DNA from: Flavobacterium cauense R2A-7
GTDB lineage: Bacteria; Bacteroidota; Bacteroidia; Flavobacteriales; Flavobacteriaceae
Assembly: GCF_000498475.1 (NCBI RefSeq)
Contig: NZ_AVBI01000001.1
Coordinates: forward strand, 496,001-560,000
Direction: 5' to 3'
Length of the DNA stretch: 64,000 bases
Part shown: one piece after another, positions 49,645 through 59,198 of the stretch
Numbering within the stretch: the first letter of the stretch is position 1
Layout: each line of letters begins with the position of its first letter
Notes under the pieces: model-generated
Told to the model about the DNA's origin: nothing
Seen by the model: only the letters and a program-made list of their open reading frames with translations
Databases searched by the model: none
Program-made: the position numbers and the translations under genes

Positions 49645-51918
49645 ATGGAACAATTATCCGCCGCCGCAACCTATACCTTGCGGTTTATCAATCAAACCAA
49701 CCGCTCCATTTTTCTTACCGGTAAAGCCGGTACCGGAAAAACCACTTTATTACGAGAAATCATTGCGACCACTCATAAAAACACTGTGGTGGTGGCACCT
49801 ACCGGAATTGCAGCCCTTAACGCCGGTGGTGTAACGATTCATTCGATGTTTCAGTTGCCTTTTGCCGCCTTTATCCCTGATAATAAAGAACTTCCGTACT
49901 TTTCAGAAAGCGTGAAATTCGAAAATCAGGATTCTTTGCGCCGTCATTTTCAGATGAACGCTACCAAACGGGCCGTCATCCGTAATATGGAATTACTGGT
50001 GATTGACGAAGTGAGTATGCTGCGCGCCGATGTATTGGATGCGATGGATTTCATGATGCGGAAAGTACGCCGTAACGAACGTGCTTTCGGTGGGGTACAG
50101 GTTTTATATATAGGAGATTTATTACAATTACCACCTGTTGTTAAAAACGAAGAATGGCAAATGCTTCAGAAATACTACCGCGGCATGTTCTTTTTCCATT
50201 CGCATGTCATCCAGCAGTATCCGCCCTTGTATATTGAATTGGATAAAATTTTCCGTCAGACTGACAATCAGTTTATTTCGGTGTTGAACAATTTGCGAAA
50301 TAACCGAATTACAACGGAAGATTTACAGGTTTTAAATCAATTTGTCAAACCCGATTTTGATGTTAAAGCCAACAAAGGGTACATCATTTTAACCACACAT
50401 AATGCCAAAGCCGATACGATTAACTCGGATGCTTTGCGGGAACTTAGCGGAAAACAATACACGTACCAACCCGAAATTGTCGATGATTTTCCGGAGAAGA
50501 TTTATCCGGTAGATCCAAGTCTTCAGCTGAAAGTCGGCGCCCAAATCATGTTCATCAAAAACGATCTGTCGTTTGAAAAGCAGTTTTTCAACGGAAAAAT
50601 GGGGATTATCAAATCGCTTTCCGACAATGAAATTCTCGTTCACTTTCCCGAAGAAAACAAAACCATCGAAGTGGAACGCTATGAATGGCAGAACATTAGG
50701 TATAAATTAAACGAAAATACCAAGGAAATCGAAGAGGAGCTTTTGGGTACGTTTACGCATTTTCCAATCAAACTGGCTTGGGCGATAACGGTTCATAAGA
50801 GTCAAGGACTTACGTTCGACCGCGCTATTTTGGATGTATCACGTGTTTTTGCGCCGGGGCAAGCCTATGTGGCTCTTTCGCGTTTGCGTTCGTTAAACGG
50901 GCTTATTTTACTTTCGCCGCTGCAAATGAATGGCATTTCGTCCGACGAAGACGTGTTGCAATACGCTTCCAACAAAGCCAGTGAAGAAATTCTTCAGGAT
51001 TCGTTAACCATAGAAACCAAAAATTATCTCTATAATTGCCTGATTTCCAGTTTCGATTTTAAAACACTCATTCAGGAATGGCGCAATCACAGTTTCAGTT
51101 ACAACCAGGAAGCACCGAAATCACCGAAAATGAAACACCGGGATTGGGCCAAAACCAATGCGGAAAGTATAGCCGAATTGGGCGACGCTTCGGTAAAATT
51201 CCAAAGTCAGTTGTACAAACTGTTTTCGGAAAATCCTATGAATATTGAGTTTATCCAACAGCGTTGTGATGCGGCGTACTACTATTTTTTCAAAACCCTC
51301 GACCACAGCGTTGAAGAATTGCTGCTGAAAATTGAAGAAGTGAAACGGACAAAGAAAGTCAAAGCGTTTTACGACGAACTGTTGTTTTTGGAAGAACTGC
51401 AGGTTAAAACCGTTTTGCAACTGAAAAAAGTACGTTTGTTGCTGAAAATCATTTCCGAAGGCAAAGAAATATCGAAACAGAATTTACTTTCTGATGAAGC
51501 CCAACACTATAAAATCAATAAGTTGGTAATTGTGTCCCAACGTTTTAAAGAACAACATGCCGCTTTGGTGGAAGAAGACGGCGACGCTTCGTATTATGAA
51601 CCGAAAATGAAAAAGAAAAAAGAACCCAAAAAAGCCACGATAGAAGAAACGCTGGAATTGTGGAAACAAAACCTGTCCATTCACGAAATCGCGAAACAAC
51701 GCAAACTCACACCGGGTACGATTTTCAGTCATTTCACCAAACTGATCCAAATGGAAATCATCACACTTTCGGATATTTTACCCGACGACAAAATCGCTGC
51801 ATTGCGCGAAGCGTTCTATGATTTCAAAGGCGAAAGTCTGGGTGAATTAAAAGAAATTCACGGCGATAAATTTTCGTGGGATGAATTGAAGTTGTTTAAA
51901 GCCAGTCAACAAAAATAA
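49645..51918 (+). CDS. Pif1-like helicase with C-terminal helix-turn-helix domain
   Basis: 757 residues. The helicase core occupies about 1-430: Walker A LTGKAGTGKTTLLRE (about 25-39), Walker B LLVIDEVSMLRAD, GVQVLYIGDLLQLPPVV, FRQTDNQF, and late motifs LAWAITVHKSQGLTFDRAILD and GQAYVALSRLRSL, typical of Pif1/RecD-like superfamily 1B. The C-terminal ~110 residues (IEETLELWKQNLSIHEIAKQRKLTPGTIFSHFTKLI) form the HTH_40 type domain found at RecQ and Pif1-like tails in Bacteroidetes. It probably unwinds DNA structures during repair or replication. Confidence 0.88.
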   Translation: MEQLSAAATYTLRFINQTNRSIFLTGKAGTGKTTLLREIIATTHKNTVVVAPTGIAALNAGGVTIHSMFQLPFAAFIPDNKELPYFSESVKFENQDSLRRHFQMNATKRAVIRNMELLVIDEVSMLRADVLDAMDFMMRKVRRNERAFGGVQVLYIGDLLQLPPVVKNEEWQMLQKYYRGMFFFHSHVIQQYPPLYIELDKIFRQTDNQFISVLNNLRNNRITTEDLQVLNQFVKPDFDVKANKGYIILTTHNAKADTINSDALRELSGKQYTYQPEIVDDFPEKIYPVDPSLQLKVGAQIMFIKNDLSFEKQFFNGKMGIIKSLSDNEILVHFPEENKTIEVERYEWQNIRYKLNENTKEIEEELLGTFTHFPIKLAWAITVHKSQGLTFDRAILDVSRVFAPGQAYVALSRLRSLNGLILLSPLQMNGISSDEDVLQYASNKASEEILQDSLTIETKNYLYNCLISSFDFKTLIQEWRNHSFSYNQEAPKSPKMKHRDWAKTNAESIAELGDASVKFQSQLYKLFSENPMNIEFIQQRCDAAYYYFFKTLDHSVEELLLKIEEVKRTKKVKAFYDELLFLEELQVKTVLQLKKVRLLLKIISEGKEISKQNLLSDEAQHYKINKLVIVSQRFKEQHAALVEEDGDASYYEPKMKKKKEPKKATIEETLELWKQNLSIHEIAKQRKLTPGTIFSHFTKLIQMEIITLSDILPDDKIAALREAFYDFKGESLGELKEIHGDKFSWDELKLFKASQQK

Positions 51919-51972
51919 AAAAAGCCGTAACGGTTGAAAATGACGACTTTTTAAGTTTTATCGGTTGAATTC

Positions 51973-52359
51973 TTATAGCCAATACACCGCCAAGATCGCC
52001 GGTATAAAATAAATTACGATTGTTCTTGCTCCGTCGTAATCTTTCGCGATACGTTGTCCGAAAAGTAAAAACAGCAACGTAATGCAAGACATCACTGCGC
52101 CGTAATGACCGATAACCGTGCTTCCGTTGGCAAAAAGCTGAATCGCTCCGGCCACACATAAAGCTCCGGCAATCACTTCGGTAATTAAAACTACGCCCAA
52201 TGCGGCTGGGACATTGTTTTTGATAAAGGTTTGGGAAAAATGCCCTTTCAGCCATTCCACGTTGCCTTTCCAGTCGGCGATTTTATCGTATCCGGATTGT
52301 AAAAAAGTGATGGCTAAAAAAGCTAAGATTAAGATGCCGAAGATTTCTGTATTTGTCAT
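51973..52359 (-). CDS. DoxX-like small membrane protein
   Basis: 128 residues with four membrane helices and the DoxX-type first helix plus FLQSGYDKIADWKGN loop, then a Gly-rich third segment (VIAGALCVAGAIQLF). DoxX-like proteins have uncertain roles in redox or membrane functions. It starts 7 bp after holB ends, same strand, so likely its transcript partner. The 55 bp between it and the convergent helicase gene lack a good terminator. Confidence 0.75.
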   Translation of the reverse strand: MTNTEIFGILILAFLAITFLQSGYDKIADWKGNVEWLKGHFSQTFIKNNVPAALGVVLITEVIAGALCVAGAIQLFANGSTVIGHYGAVMSCITLLFLLFGQRIAKDYDGARTIVIYFIPAILAVYWL

Positions 52360-52366
52360 AGTCGTG

Positions 52367-53515
52367 TTATTTTTTATGAATTAATCGGGTTAGTTTTATG
52401 GAGAGATCGGTTAAAATAATTTTGGCATTTCCGTTGCGTTCAATGTGATAAATCGCATCGGAAAGTTCGTTGAAAATTTCATTGATGTTGTTGCCGTTCA
52501 CAAAAGGTGCAAAATTTTCCAGTTTGAATTTGTCCACCGTTGGTTCGATGTACACCAGCGATGGCGATTGGTAATTCAACAACAACGCCTGACGAAACAT
52601 TTCCACGCAAAAATGCAGAAACTGTTTTTGTGCTTCCCGACCGATACCCGCAATTTCATCGCTCCAAGAGGTCAGCTCCAAAATGGCGGCAGCATTTCCT
52701 TTGGCACGGAAGGCGGCGCGGACCCATTGTACAAACCATTCTTCAAACGGGAATTCGGTTTCGTCTTTGTGCAGAAGATGTAATGCTTTGTTGAAATTTC
52801 CCTGCGATTGGTGTGCGATGCGCAACGCCAGTTTTTCATCAATATTTTCACGTGAAACCAAGGCATCGGCAATGACACTTTCGGGTAAACCCTGAAAATC
52901 CAAGACCTGACAGCGCGATAAGATTGTCTGCATGATATCGTCCTGATTTTCGGTAATTAAAAGAAAAACGGTTTTTTGCGGCGGTTCTTCCAGTAATTTC
53001 AACAATTTATTGGCGGTGGCGGTATTCATTTTATCGGCCATCCAGATAATCATCACTTTGTAACCGCCTTCGTAGGCTTTCAGCGAAAGCGATTTCATAA
53101 TTTCCTGTGCTTCGTCTACCCCAATCTGTCCCTGTTTGTTTTGGATTCCGAGTGATTTCAGCCATTCGAACAAACTGCCGTAGGGATTTTCGACAACAAA
53201 CTCGCGCCATTGCTTCATGAAATTGGCACTGACCGGATGGCTTTTTACCTGATCGTTCGTGGCCACCGGAAATACAAAATGTAAATCGGGATGCGAAAAA
53301 TGTTCGAATTTTAGGTTGCAGGCTTCGTTGCCGTTGGTGTTTTCACCGGAAACATTGCCACACAAAATGTATTGCGCATAGGCAATTGCCATAGGTAAAG
53401 TTCCGGATCCTTCGGGGCCCACAAACAATTGTGCGTGTGGAATCCTGCCGGAATCGGCACTTTTGGTTAAATGACTTTTGATGTGGTGTTGTCCTAAAAT
53501 TTCCCTGAATAGCAT
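52367..53515 (-). CDS. holB: DNA polymerase III clamp-loader delta' subunit
   Basis: 382 residues. The AAA+-like N-terminus (FREILGQHHIKSHLTKSADSGRIPHAQLFVGPEGSGTLPMAIAYAQYILC) has a degenerate Walker A as delta' should. GVDEAQEIMKSLSLKAYEGGYKVMIIWMADKMNTATANKLLKLLEEPP is the conserved sensor and switch area, and SRCQVLDF is the SRC motif. The C-terminal part is helical. It opens the sliding clamp together with other subunits. A -7 element (53520-53527) lies only four bases before the ATG. Confidence 0.93.
   Translation of the reverse strand: MLFREILGQHHIKSHLTKSADSGRIPHAQLFVGPEGSGTLPMAIAYAQYILCGNVSGENTNGNEACNLKFEHFSHPDLHFVFPVATNDQVKSHPVSANFMKQWREFVVENPYGSLFEWLKSLGIQNKQGQIGVDEAQEIMKSLSLKAYEGGYKVMIIWMADKMNTATANKLLKLLEEPPQKTVFLLITENQDDIMQTILSRCQVLDFQGLPESVIADALVSRENIDEKLALRIAHQSQGNFNKALHLLHKDETEFPFEEWFVQWVRAAFRAKGNAAAILELTSWSDEIAGIGREAQKQFLHFCVEMFRQALLLNYQSPSLVYIEPTVDKFKLENFAPFVNGNNINEIFNELSDAIYHIERNGNAKIILTDLSIKLTRLIHKK
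52844..52859. promoter_or_regulatory. parS-like site 4 (weaker), inside holB
   Basis: ATTTTCACGTGAAACC matches the parS consensus at 13 of 16 positions, with the inner 13 bases TTTCACGTGAAAC intact. It lies in the holB coding region, about 11 kb right of the candidate origin. Confidence 0.5.
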
Positions 53516-53519
53516 GAAG

Positions 53520-53527
53520 CAAAGATA
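53520..53527 (-). promoter_or_regulatory. -7 element of holB, possible leaderless transcript
   Basis: Minus-strand TATCTTTG ends four bases before the ATG at 53515. If used, transcription would start at or very near the start codon. Confidence 0.4.
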
Positions 53528-53613
53528 ACAGAAAGTTCCAAAGTTTGAAATTTTGAAGACATTGAGAAATTCTTAAAAATTTATAAGAAAAAAGGCTGAA
53601 AAAAGAAAAATTG

Positions 53614-53621
53614 TATATTTG
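53614..53621 (+). promoter_or_regulatory. -7 element of pgk
   Basis: TATATTTG matches TAnnTTTG, 38 bp upstream of the pgk start. No TTG at -33 spacing. Confidence 0.5.
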
Positions 53622-53659
53622 CTGATTAAAGAATAAACAATCAACAAAATAACACCCTG

Positions 53660-54847
53660 ATGAAAACCCTTAACAATTTTAATTTTTCTGGTAAAAAAGC
53701 CCTAATTCGTGTCGATTTCAATGTGCCGTTAGACGATCATTTCAAGGTAACCGACGCCAACCGAATCGAAGCGGCAAAACCAACGATTGATAAAATTTTG
53801 AAAGACGGGGGTAGTGTTATTTTGATGTCGCACTTGGGAAGACCCAAAGGCGTTGAAGAAAAATATTCTTTAAAGCATATTGTTTCAAAAACGGCTGAAG
53901 TTTTGGGTGTTCCGGTAAAATTTGCTTCCGACTGTATTGGTGAGGTAGCGGAAAAAGCTGCTGAGGATTTACAACCCGGAGAAGTTTTACTATTGGAAAA
54001 CCTTCGTTTTTATGCCGAAGAAGAAAAAGGCGATGTGGCCTTTGCCGAAAAATTAGCAAAATTGGGCGACATTTATGTGAATGACGCTTTCGGAACGGCG
54101 CACCGAGCCCATGCCTCAACTACGATTATCGCACAGTTTTTCCCGAATAACAAATGTTTCGGAATGCTTTTGGCGAAAGAAATCGAAAGTTTAAACAAAG
54201 TGTTGAACAATTCTGAAAAACCGGTTACTGCTGTGCTTGGCGGATCAAAAGTATCTTCCAAAATTACAGTGATTGAGAATGTGTTGGATAAAATCGACCA
54301 CATGATTATCGGAGGTGGAATGACCTTTACCTTCATCAAAGCCTTGGGCGGGAACATTGGAAATTCGATTTGTGAAGATGATAAAATGGCGTTGGCACTG
54401 GAAATCATGGAAAAAGCCAAAGCGAAAAACGTTCAGATTCATTTACCGGTGGATGTGGTAGCGGCTGATGCGTTTTCCAATGAAGCAAACACCCAAATCG
54501 TTGACGTTTACAATATTCCGGAGGGTTGGCAAGGATTAGACGTAGGTCCGAAATCATTGGAAGCCCTGAAAGAGGTGATCAAAAATTCAAAAACCATTCT
54601 TTGGAACGGTCCGTTAGGGGTGTTTGAACTGGAAAAATTTGCGGAAGGCACCATCACTTTGGGGAACTTTATTGCCGAAGCAACCAAAAACGGCGCCTTT
54701 TCATTGGTAGGCGGCGGTGATTCGGTTGCGGCCGTAAAACAGTTCGGATTGGAACCCAAAATGAGCTATGTTTCTACGGGTGGCGGGGCGATGCTGGAGA
54801 TGCTGGAAGGTAAAACCTTACCCGGAATCGCGGCCATTTTAAGTTAA
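53660..54847 (+). CDS. pgk: Phosphoglycerate kinase
   Basis: 395 residues. It transfers phosphate from 1,3-bisphosphoglycerate to ADP in glycolysis. The N-terminal domain has [12 protein letters not shown] and [25 protein letters not shown], and [14 protein letters not shown]; the C-terminal nucleotide-binding domain has [21 protein letters not shown] and [13 protein letters not shown], ending in [19 protein letters not shown]. All conserved blocks present; length standard. Confidence 0.97.
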   Translation: MKTLNNFNFSGKKALIRVDFNVPLDDHFKVTDANRIEAAKPTIDKILKDGGSVILMSHLGRPKGVEEKYSLKHIVSKTAEVLGVPVKFASDCIGEVAEKAAEDLQPGEVLLLENLRFYAEEEKGDVAFAEKLAKLGDIYVNDAFGTAHRAHASTTIIAQFFPNNKCFGMLLAKEIESLNKVLNNSEKPVTAVLGGSKVSSKITVIENVLDKIDHMIIGGGMTFTFIKALGGNIGNSICEDDKMALALEIMEKAKAKNVQIHLPVDVVAADAFSNEANTQIVDVYNIPEGWQGLDVGPKSLEALKEVIKNSKTILWNGPLGVFELEKFAEGTITLGNFIAEATKNGAFSLVGGGDSVAAVKQFGLEPKMSYVSTGGGAMLEMLEGKTLPGIAAILS

Positions 54848-54895
54848 AATTTTAATTTTTAACAATATTTAAACAATTTATAAGTTATAAGCTAT

Positions 54896-54903
54896 TATGT
54901 TTG
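54896..54903 (+). promoter_or_regulatory. -7 element of the MltD-like gene
   Basis: TATGTTTG matches TAnnTTTG, 48 bp before the chosen ATG at 54952. Confidence 0.45.
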
Positions 54904-54951
54904 TAATTATTGATAAGAGATTGAATGATAATGAGTTATAAAATAACGCGT

Positions 54952-56832
54952 ATGAACAAAATAAAAGCATTTTCCTTGGTATTCGGAATTTTCTCTCTCG
55001 CCGCAATGGCTCAGGAGTCTGCCGAAAAAGAGGTGCAACTTACTCAGCTCCCAAAGCTATCGTATCTTGATTCTATTAAATCAACCTTTGTGTACCACGA
55101 GACCAGCAACTGCATTGATGAAATGTGGATGAAGGAATTGAACAATCAGGAACTTTTTGACGAAATGCAATCGGAAATCGCTAAAGTGAACAGTAGTGAA
55201 GCGGTTTCGTATGATTTGTCAACCGATCTTTTAAAAGAACGTCTGAAAAAACTCGACGAAAAATCACCGTTCAATGTCGAATACAACCCAACCGTTGAAA
55301 ACGTAATCAAATCGTTTCTGAAAAACCGTCCGCGTGCTTTCGAACGCTTGATGGCGGTATCCGAATATTATTTTCCAATGTTCGAATCCAAATTGTCCAA
55401 ATACGATCTTCCCTTGGAAATCAAATATTTAGCGATTGTGGAATCCGCATTGAACCCGTTGGCAAAATCCCGAGTAGGGGCGAGCGGTTTATGGCAGTTC
55501 ATGTATGAAACCGGAAAACAGTACAATCTGGAAGTCAATTCGTATGTAGACGAACGTTACGACCCGTTGAAAGCTACAGAAGCCGCTTGCCAGTATTTCA
55601 CCAACATGTTTAAAATTTTTGGCGACTGGGATTTGGTTTTAGCGTCTTACAATACCGGACCGGGAAACATTTCCAAAGCAATTCGTCGTTCGGGTGGGCA
55701 CACCAATTACTGGAACATCCGCAAATACATGCATCCGGAAACGCAAGGCTATTTGCCGGCATTTTACGCGACGATGTATGTGTACGAATACAAAAAAGAG
55801 CACGGAATTGTTCCAAAAAAAGCGTCAACCACGTATTTCGAAACGGATACGGTAATGGTTAAAAAGCAAATGTCTTTCAAACAGATTGCTGATTTATTGG
55901 ACATGCCGGAAGAACAGTTGCGTTTTTTAAACCCGATTTACAAGCGTAACGTGGTCCCTTTTGTTTCCGATAAAGCGCATTATATCCGTTTACCGAAAAA
56001 CAAACTGGCGATTTTTACCTCGAATGAAGATAAAGTGTATGCTTATATCGATTATGAAGAGAGCAAACGCGAAAAACAGGAATTCAAAGTTAAAAAACCA
56101 CGAATTTTTACCAGAGATTCTATTCAAACGGCTGTAGCGTCATCGGAGAATAACCAGAATTCTGCTGAAGAGGAGGAAGTGGTTACCAAAGCGGTTAAAA
56201 AACTGAAAACCAAATTCTACACCGTGAAACGCGGGGACAATTTATCGGAGATTTCAGAGAAAAATAATGTTTCCATAGCCGAATTGAAGAAATGGAATAA
56301 AATTAAAGGTACTTCCGTTAATGCGGGTCAGAAACTGAAAATTCAATACGAAACTTCGGTTGTAGTTGCCGAGAAAACGGCACGAAAGAAAAAAATCGAT
56401 ACGCTTAAAGTTTCGGAACCGGTTGTGAAAAGCACCGAGCCAAAAACAGAAGTTGCGGTTAACGAAAAAATGTATGTGGTACAAAAAGGGGAGAACCTAA
56501 CACAGATAGCTGCCAAAAATAACATTACGATTGCTCAGTTGAAAGAATGGAACAGTCTAGAAGACGAAGGAATCAAAGCCGGTCAGGAACTAAAAATCCA
56601 ATCGTCTGAAGAAACGGTTGCAGCGGTTGAGAAAGAAGATAAAAAAGAAGTTAAGAAAACCTCAATCAAAACCAGAAGTTTCGAAAAAGAACGTATGTAT
56701 GTGGTGCAGAAAGGCGATTCTTTAATCAGCATTTCCAAAAAGCAAGGCACTACAGTGGCTGAGATCAAAAAACTCAACAACATCAAAGGAGACAACATTC
56801 AACCCGGAATGAAACTCAAAATCAACGGATAA
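54952..56832 (+). CDS. mltD: Membrane-bound lytic transglycosylase D-like with three LysM domains
   Basis: 626 residues. Start chosen at 54952 (MNKIKAFSLVFGIFSLAAMAQ, a signal peptide); the longer ORF from 54925 adds nine residues before it. The transglycosylase domain (about 145-275) has LAIVESALNP (catalytic Glu164), SRVGASGLWQFMYETGKQYNL and LVLASYNTGPGNISKAIRRSGG. Three LysM domains follow at the C-terminus, each starting YTVKRGDN or YVVQKGE/DN, so it binds and cleaves peptidoglycan in the periplasm or outer membrane. The next gene is 31 bp downstream. Confidence 0.9.
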   Translation: MNKIKAFSLVFGIFSLAAMAQESAEKEVQLTQLPKLSYLDSIKSTFVYHETSNCIDEMWMKELNNQELFDEMQSEIAKVNSSEAVSYDLSTDLLKERLKKLDEKSPFNVEYNPTVENVIKSFLKNRPRAFERLMAVSEYYFPMFESKLSKYDLPLEIKYLAIVESALNPLAKSRVGASGLWQFMYETGKQYNLEVNSYVDERYDPLKATEAACQYFTNMFKIFGDWDLVLASYNTGPGNISKAIRRSGGHTNYWNIRKYMHPETQGYLPAFYATMYVYEYKKEHGIVPKKASTTYFETDTVMVKKQMSFKQIADLLDMPEEQLRFLNPIYKRNVVPFVSDKAHYIRLPKNKLAIFTSNEDKVYAYIDYEESKREKQEFKVKKPRIFTRDSIQTAVASSENNQNSAEEEEVVTKAVKKLKTKFYTVKRGDNLSEISEKNNVSIAELKKWNKIKGTSVNAGQKLKIQYETSVVVAEKTARKKKIDTLKVSEPVVKSTEPKTEVAVNEKMYVVQKGENLTQIAAKNNITIAQLKEWNSLEDEGIKAGQELKIQSSEETVAAVEKEDKKEVKKTSIKTRSFEKERMYVVQKGDSLISISKKQGTTVAEIKKLNNIKGDNIQPGMKLKING

Positions 56833-56863
56833 TTTAGTAAATTCGCTTTTCAAACCATCAACC

Positions 56864-57859
56864 GTGAGAAAAGCGAATTTTTTTTTCTGCCTCTTTTTAA
56901 TTTCACTTTTGTTTTCCTGTAGCAAAGAAGCCAAGCAGGACGATTTGGTTTTGCCTGCTTCCACCGGAAAAATCAACACGATTTCGGTCATTATCGATGA
57001 TGTTTTGTGGAATGGCGATGTGGGCGATTCGCTTCGGAAAAAACTCGCCGCTCCGGTAGACGGTCTTCAGGAAGAAGAACCACTGTTTACCATCAACCAG
57101 TATTCTCCTAAAATTTTTGACAGTTCTGTACGGTTGGGCAGAAACATTCTTGTGGTAAGCAAGGCTCCGGATGCCGAATTCAAACATGTGATGGACAAGC
57201 ACGCGGCACCGCAAAACGTGTTTTACATTACCGGACACAATCTGAAAGAAATTATTGAAACGATTGATCTTCATGCCGCAACATTAATCAGCAGCATTAA
57301 GTTTTATGAAATAATCGAAAACCAGAAAACCACCGCGGCATCGCTTTTCAACGATAAGAGAATCAATCAGAAATTTAATATTGCGCTTCAGATTCCAAGC
57401 AGTTTTTCCTATGCGCTGATCAAAGACCGATTCGTATGGTTAAAGAAAGATATTCCGTCCGGGAATTCGAGTCTGTTGGTATACCAGGTACCGTATTCGG
57501 CTTTCAAGAACGGAAAAATTGTTCAAAACGCGGTACGACTTCGGGATTCTGTCGGAAGAAAATACATTCACGGGATGTTGGACAAATCGAGTATGGTTAC
57601 CGAAGAGAGTTACTATCCCTACGTATCGGAAACTAAAATCGATGAACATCAGGCTTTTGAAATCCGCGGTACCTGGGAATTGGCCAACAATTTTATGAAC
57701 GGTCCGTTTATCAATTACGCCATCAGCGACCCGAAAAACAAGCGGTATATTATCGTGGAGGGTTTTGTTTATAATCCGTCCAGCACCAAACGCGACATGA
57801 TTTTTGAACTGGAATCCATCATTAAATCCATCCAATTTTTAAAACCCAAGAAAAAATGA
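56864..57859 (+). CDS. DUF4837 lipoprotein
   Basis: 331 residues starting at GTG. Lipoprotein signal FLISLLFSC (Cys19). The mature part (IDDVLWNGDVGDSLRKKL, REEPLFTINQYSP-like region, ILVVSKAPDAE, FVWLKKDIPSGNSSLLVYQVPY, EIRGTWELANNFMNGPFINYAI) follows the Bacteroidetes DUF4837 pattern. Function unknown. It overlaps the acetyltransferase gene by 4 bp and follows the MltD-like gene by 31 bp, suggesting a shared transcript linked to the envelope. Confidence 0.85.
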   Translation: MRKANFFFCLFLISLLFSCSKEAKQDDLVLPASTGKINTISVIIDDVLWNGDVGDSLRKKLAAPVDGLQEEEPLFTINQYSPKIFDSSVRLGRNILVVSKAPDAEFKHVMDKHAAPQNVFYITGHNLKEIIETIDLHAATLISSIKFYEIIENQKTTAASLFNDKRINQKFNIALQIPSSFSYALIKDRFVWLKKDIPSGNSSLLVYQVPYSAFKNGKIVQNAVRLRDSVGRKYIHGMLDKSSMVTEESYYPYVSETKIDEHQAFEIRGTWELANNFMNGPFINYAISDPKNKRYIIVEGFVYNPSSTKRDMIFELESIIKSIQFLKPKKK

Positions 57860-58302
57860 AACCAAAATTCGAAATAAAGCCATTTAAGGCACTTTCTTTA
57901 TCTGAACTATACCAAATACTGCAATTGCGTTCAGAAGTGTTTGTGGTGGAGCAAAAATGCGTTTATCAGGACATTGATGGAAAGGACGAGAAAGCGTTAC
58001 ACCTTTTAGGAGTTTATGACGGTGTGCTGGTAGCTTACGCGCGATTGTTTCAGCCCGGAGATTATTTTGAGTTTGCCTCTATTGGACGCGTGATTGTCAA
58101 GCAGGAGTATCGCGATAAAAAGTGGGGACACGATTTGATACGTGAAGCCATTAAAGGAATTTCGGAACAGTTTGGTACTTCGGAAATTACTATTTCCGCA
58201 CAGTTGTACCTGCAGCGATTTTACGAAAATCACGGTTTCATACAAACCAGCGAAATGTATCTGGAAGACGATATTCCGCACATCGAAATGAAAAAAGCTT
58301 AA
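57856..58302 (+). CDS. GNAT acetyltransferase, ElaA-type
   Basis: 148 residues with the ElaA-like N-terminus (LSLSELYQILQLRSEVFVVEQKCVYQDIDGKDEKALHLLG), the acetyl-CoA strand ASIGRVIVKQEYRDKKWGHDLIREAI (pyrophosphate loop R-x-x-x-x-G) and FYENHGFIQTSEMYLEDDIPHIEM. The acceptor is unknown. ATGA overlap with the DUF4837 gene; convergent with the OmpA-family genes, overlapping them by 4 bp. Confidence 0.88.
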   Translation: MKPKFEIKPFKALSLSELYQILQLRSEVFVVEQKCVYQDIDGKDEKALHLLGVYDGVLVAYARLFQPGDYFEFASIGRVIVKQEYRDKKWGHDLIREAIKGISEQFGTSEITISAQLYLQRFYENHGFIQTSEMYLEDDIPHIEMKKA

Positions 58303-59192
58303 TCGATACTGGTAATACTGATTTCCACGCGCTTGTTGTTGCGTTCTTTTTCGCCTTCCAAAGGATAATCACGCCCGAAACCTTTGTAGGTCATGCGTTC
58401 TTCGGGAATACCGTTGGCTTTTAAGTAGGCAAAAATGGCTTTCGCCCGAGCTTCAGACAGGTTACTGATGCCGGTATCTTCATCGACAGCATCACGGAAA
58501 TAATCGGTATCAATACAGCAAACGTGCCCCTGAATCTGAAATTTAAAGTTCGGATTGTTGCGCAGTTCTGTCAGCAATTTTTCAAGTTGTTTTTCCGATT
58601 TTCGTAGCAAAACAGCGCGGCCACCTTCAAAATACAAGTCTTTCAGTTTAATGATATCGCCTACTTTCAGCGGTTTGTCTTCGAAGGTTTTTAAACGCAA
58701 CTGACGGTTTTCAACCTGTATTTTCGTGGGTAAGGAATCTTTCGGTTTACTTAAATCGATAAAATCATTGTGAAAATATTCGAGATAGATATCCACTCTT
58801 CGGTTCAATTGACGGGTGGCATCCAATTCGTCTTCACTCAATTGCAATTCGGTAATCCGTAAATCGATTTTTCCTTTCCCTTCCACGTTTTTTTGTTTGG
58901 AAGCGATTTCCTGAAGGATGTCGGAAACGGTTTTGGCACGTCGTTGTGAAAGTGCTCTGTTGTATTCGATACTTCCCCTGTCGTCACAGAATCCTTCCAG
59001 TCCGATGGAAAGAATTACAATGTCGCCCAGACTTTTTACATAATCATTAAGCCTTTTGTCTTCTTCGTCGGTAAGTTTGTGTTTGTCGAATTCAAAATAG
59101 ACGGAATACTTGTCGGTTTTTACCTGTGTCAGCTCTTGCGAATAACAAAACGTCAGGCCGAATAAAAAAAATAAAGTAGCGAATTTCTTCAT
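58299..59192 (-). CDS. Double OmpA-domain exported protein (copy B)
   Basis: 297 residues: signal peptide MKKFATLFFLFGLTFCYSQ, then two OmpA/MotB-like peptidoglycan-binding domains. The first (about 28-130) has YFEFDKHKLTDEEDKRLNDYV and GFCDDRGSIEYNRALSQRRAKTV; the second (about 180-295) has LYFEGGRAVLLRKSEKQLEKLL, FQIQGHVCCIDTDYF and NLSEARAKAIFAYLKANGIPEERMTYKGFGRDYPL. It lacks a barrel, so it is a periplasmic or anchored envelope linker. Six bases separate it from its paralogue. Confidence 0.88.
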   Translation of the reverse strand: MKKFATLFFLFGLTFCYSQELTQVKTDKYSVYFEFDKHKLTDEEDKRLNDYVKSLGDIVILSIGLEGFCDDRGSIEYNRALSQRRAKTVSDILQEIASKQKNVEGKGKIDLRITELQLSEDELDATRQLNRRVDIYLEYFHNDFIDLSKPKDSLPTKIQVENRQLRLKTFEDKPLKVGDIIKLKDLYFEGGRAVLLRKSEKQLEKLLTELRNNPNFKFQIQGHVCCIDTDYFRDAVDEDTGISNLSEARAKAIFAYLKANGIPEERMTYKGFGRDYPLEGEKERNNKRVEISITSID

Positions 59193-59198
59193 AAGCCG

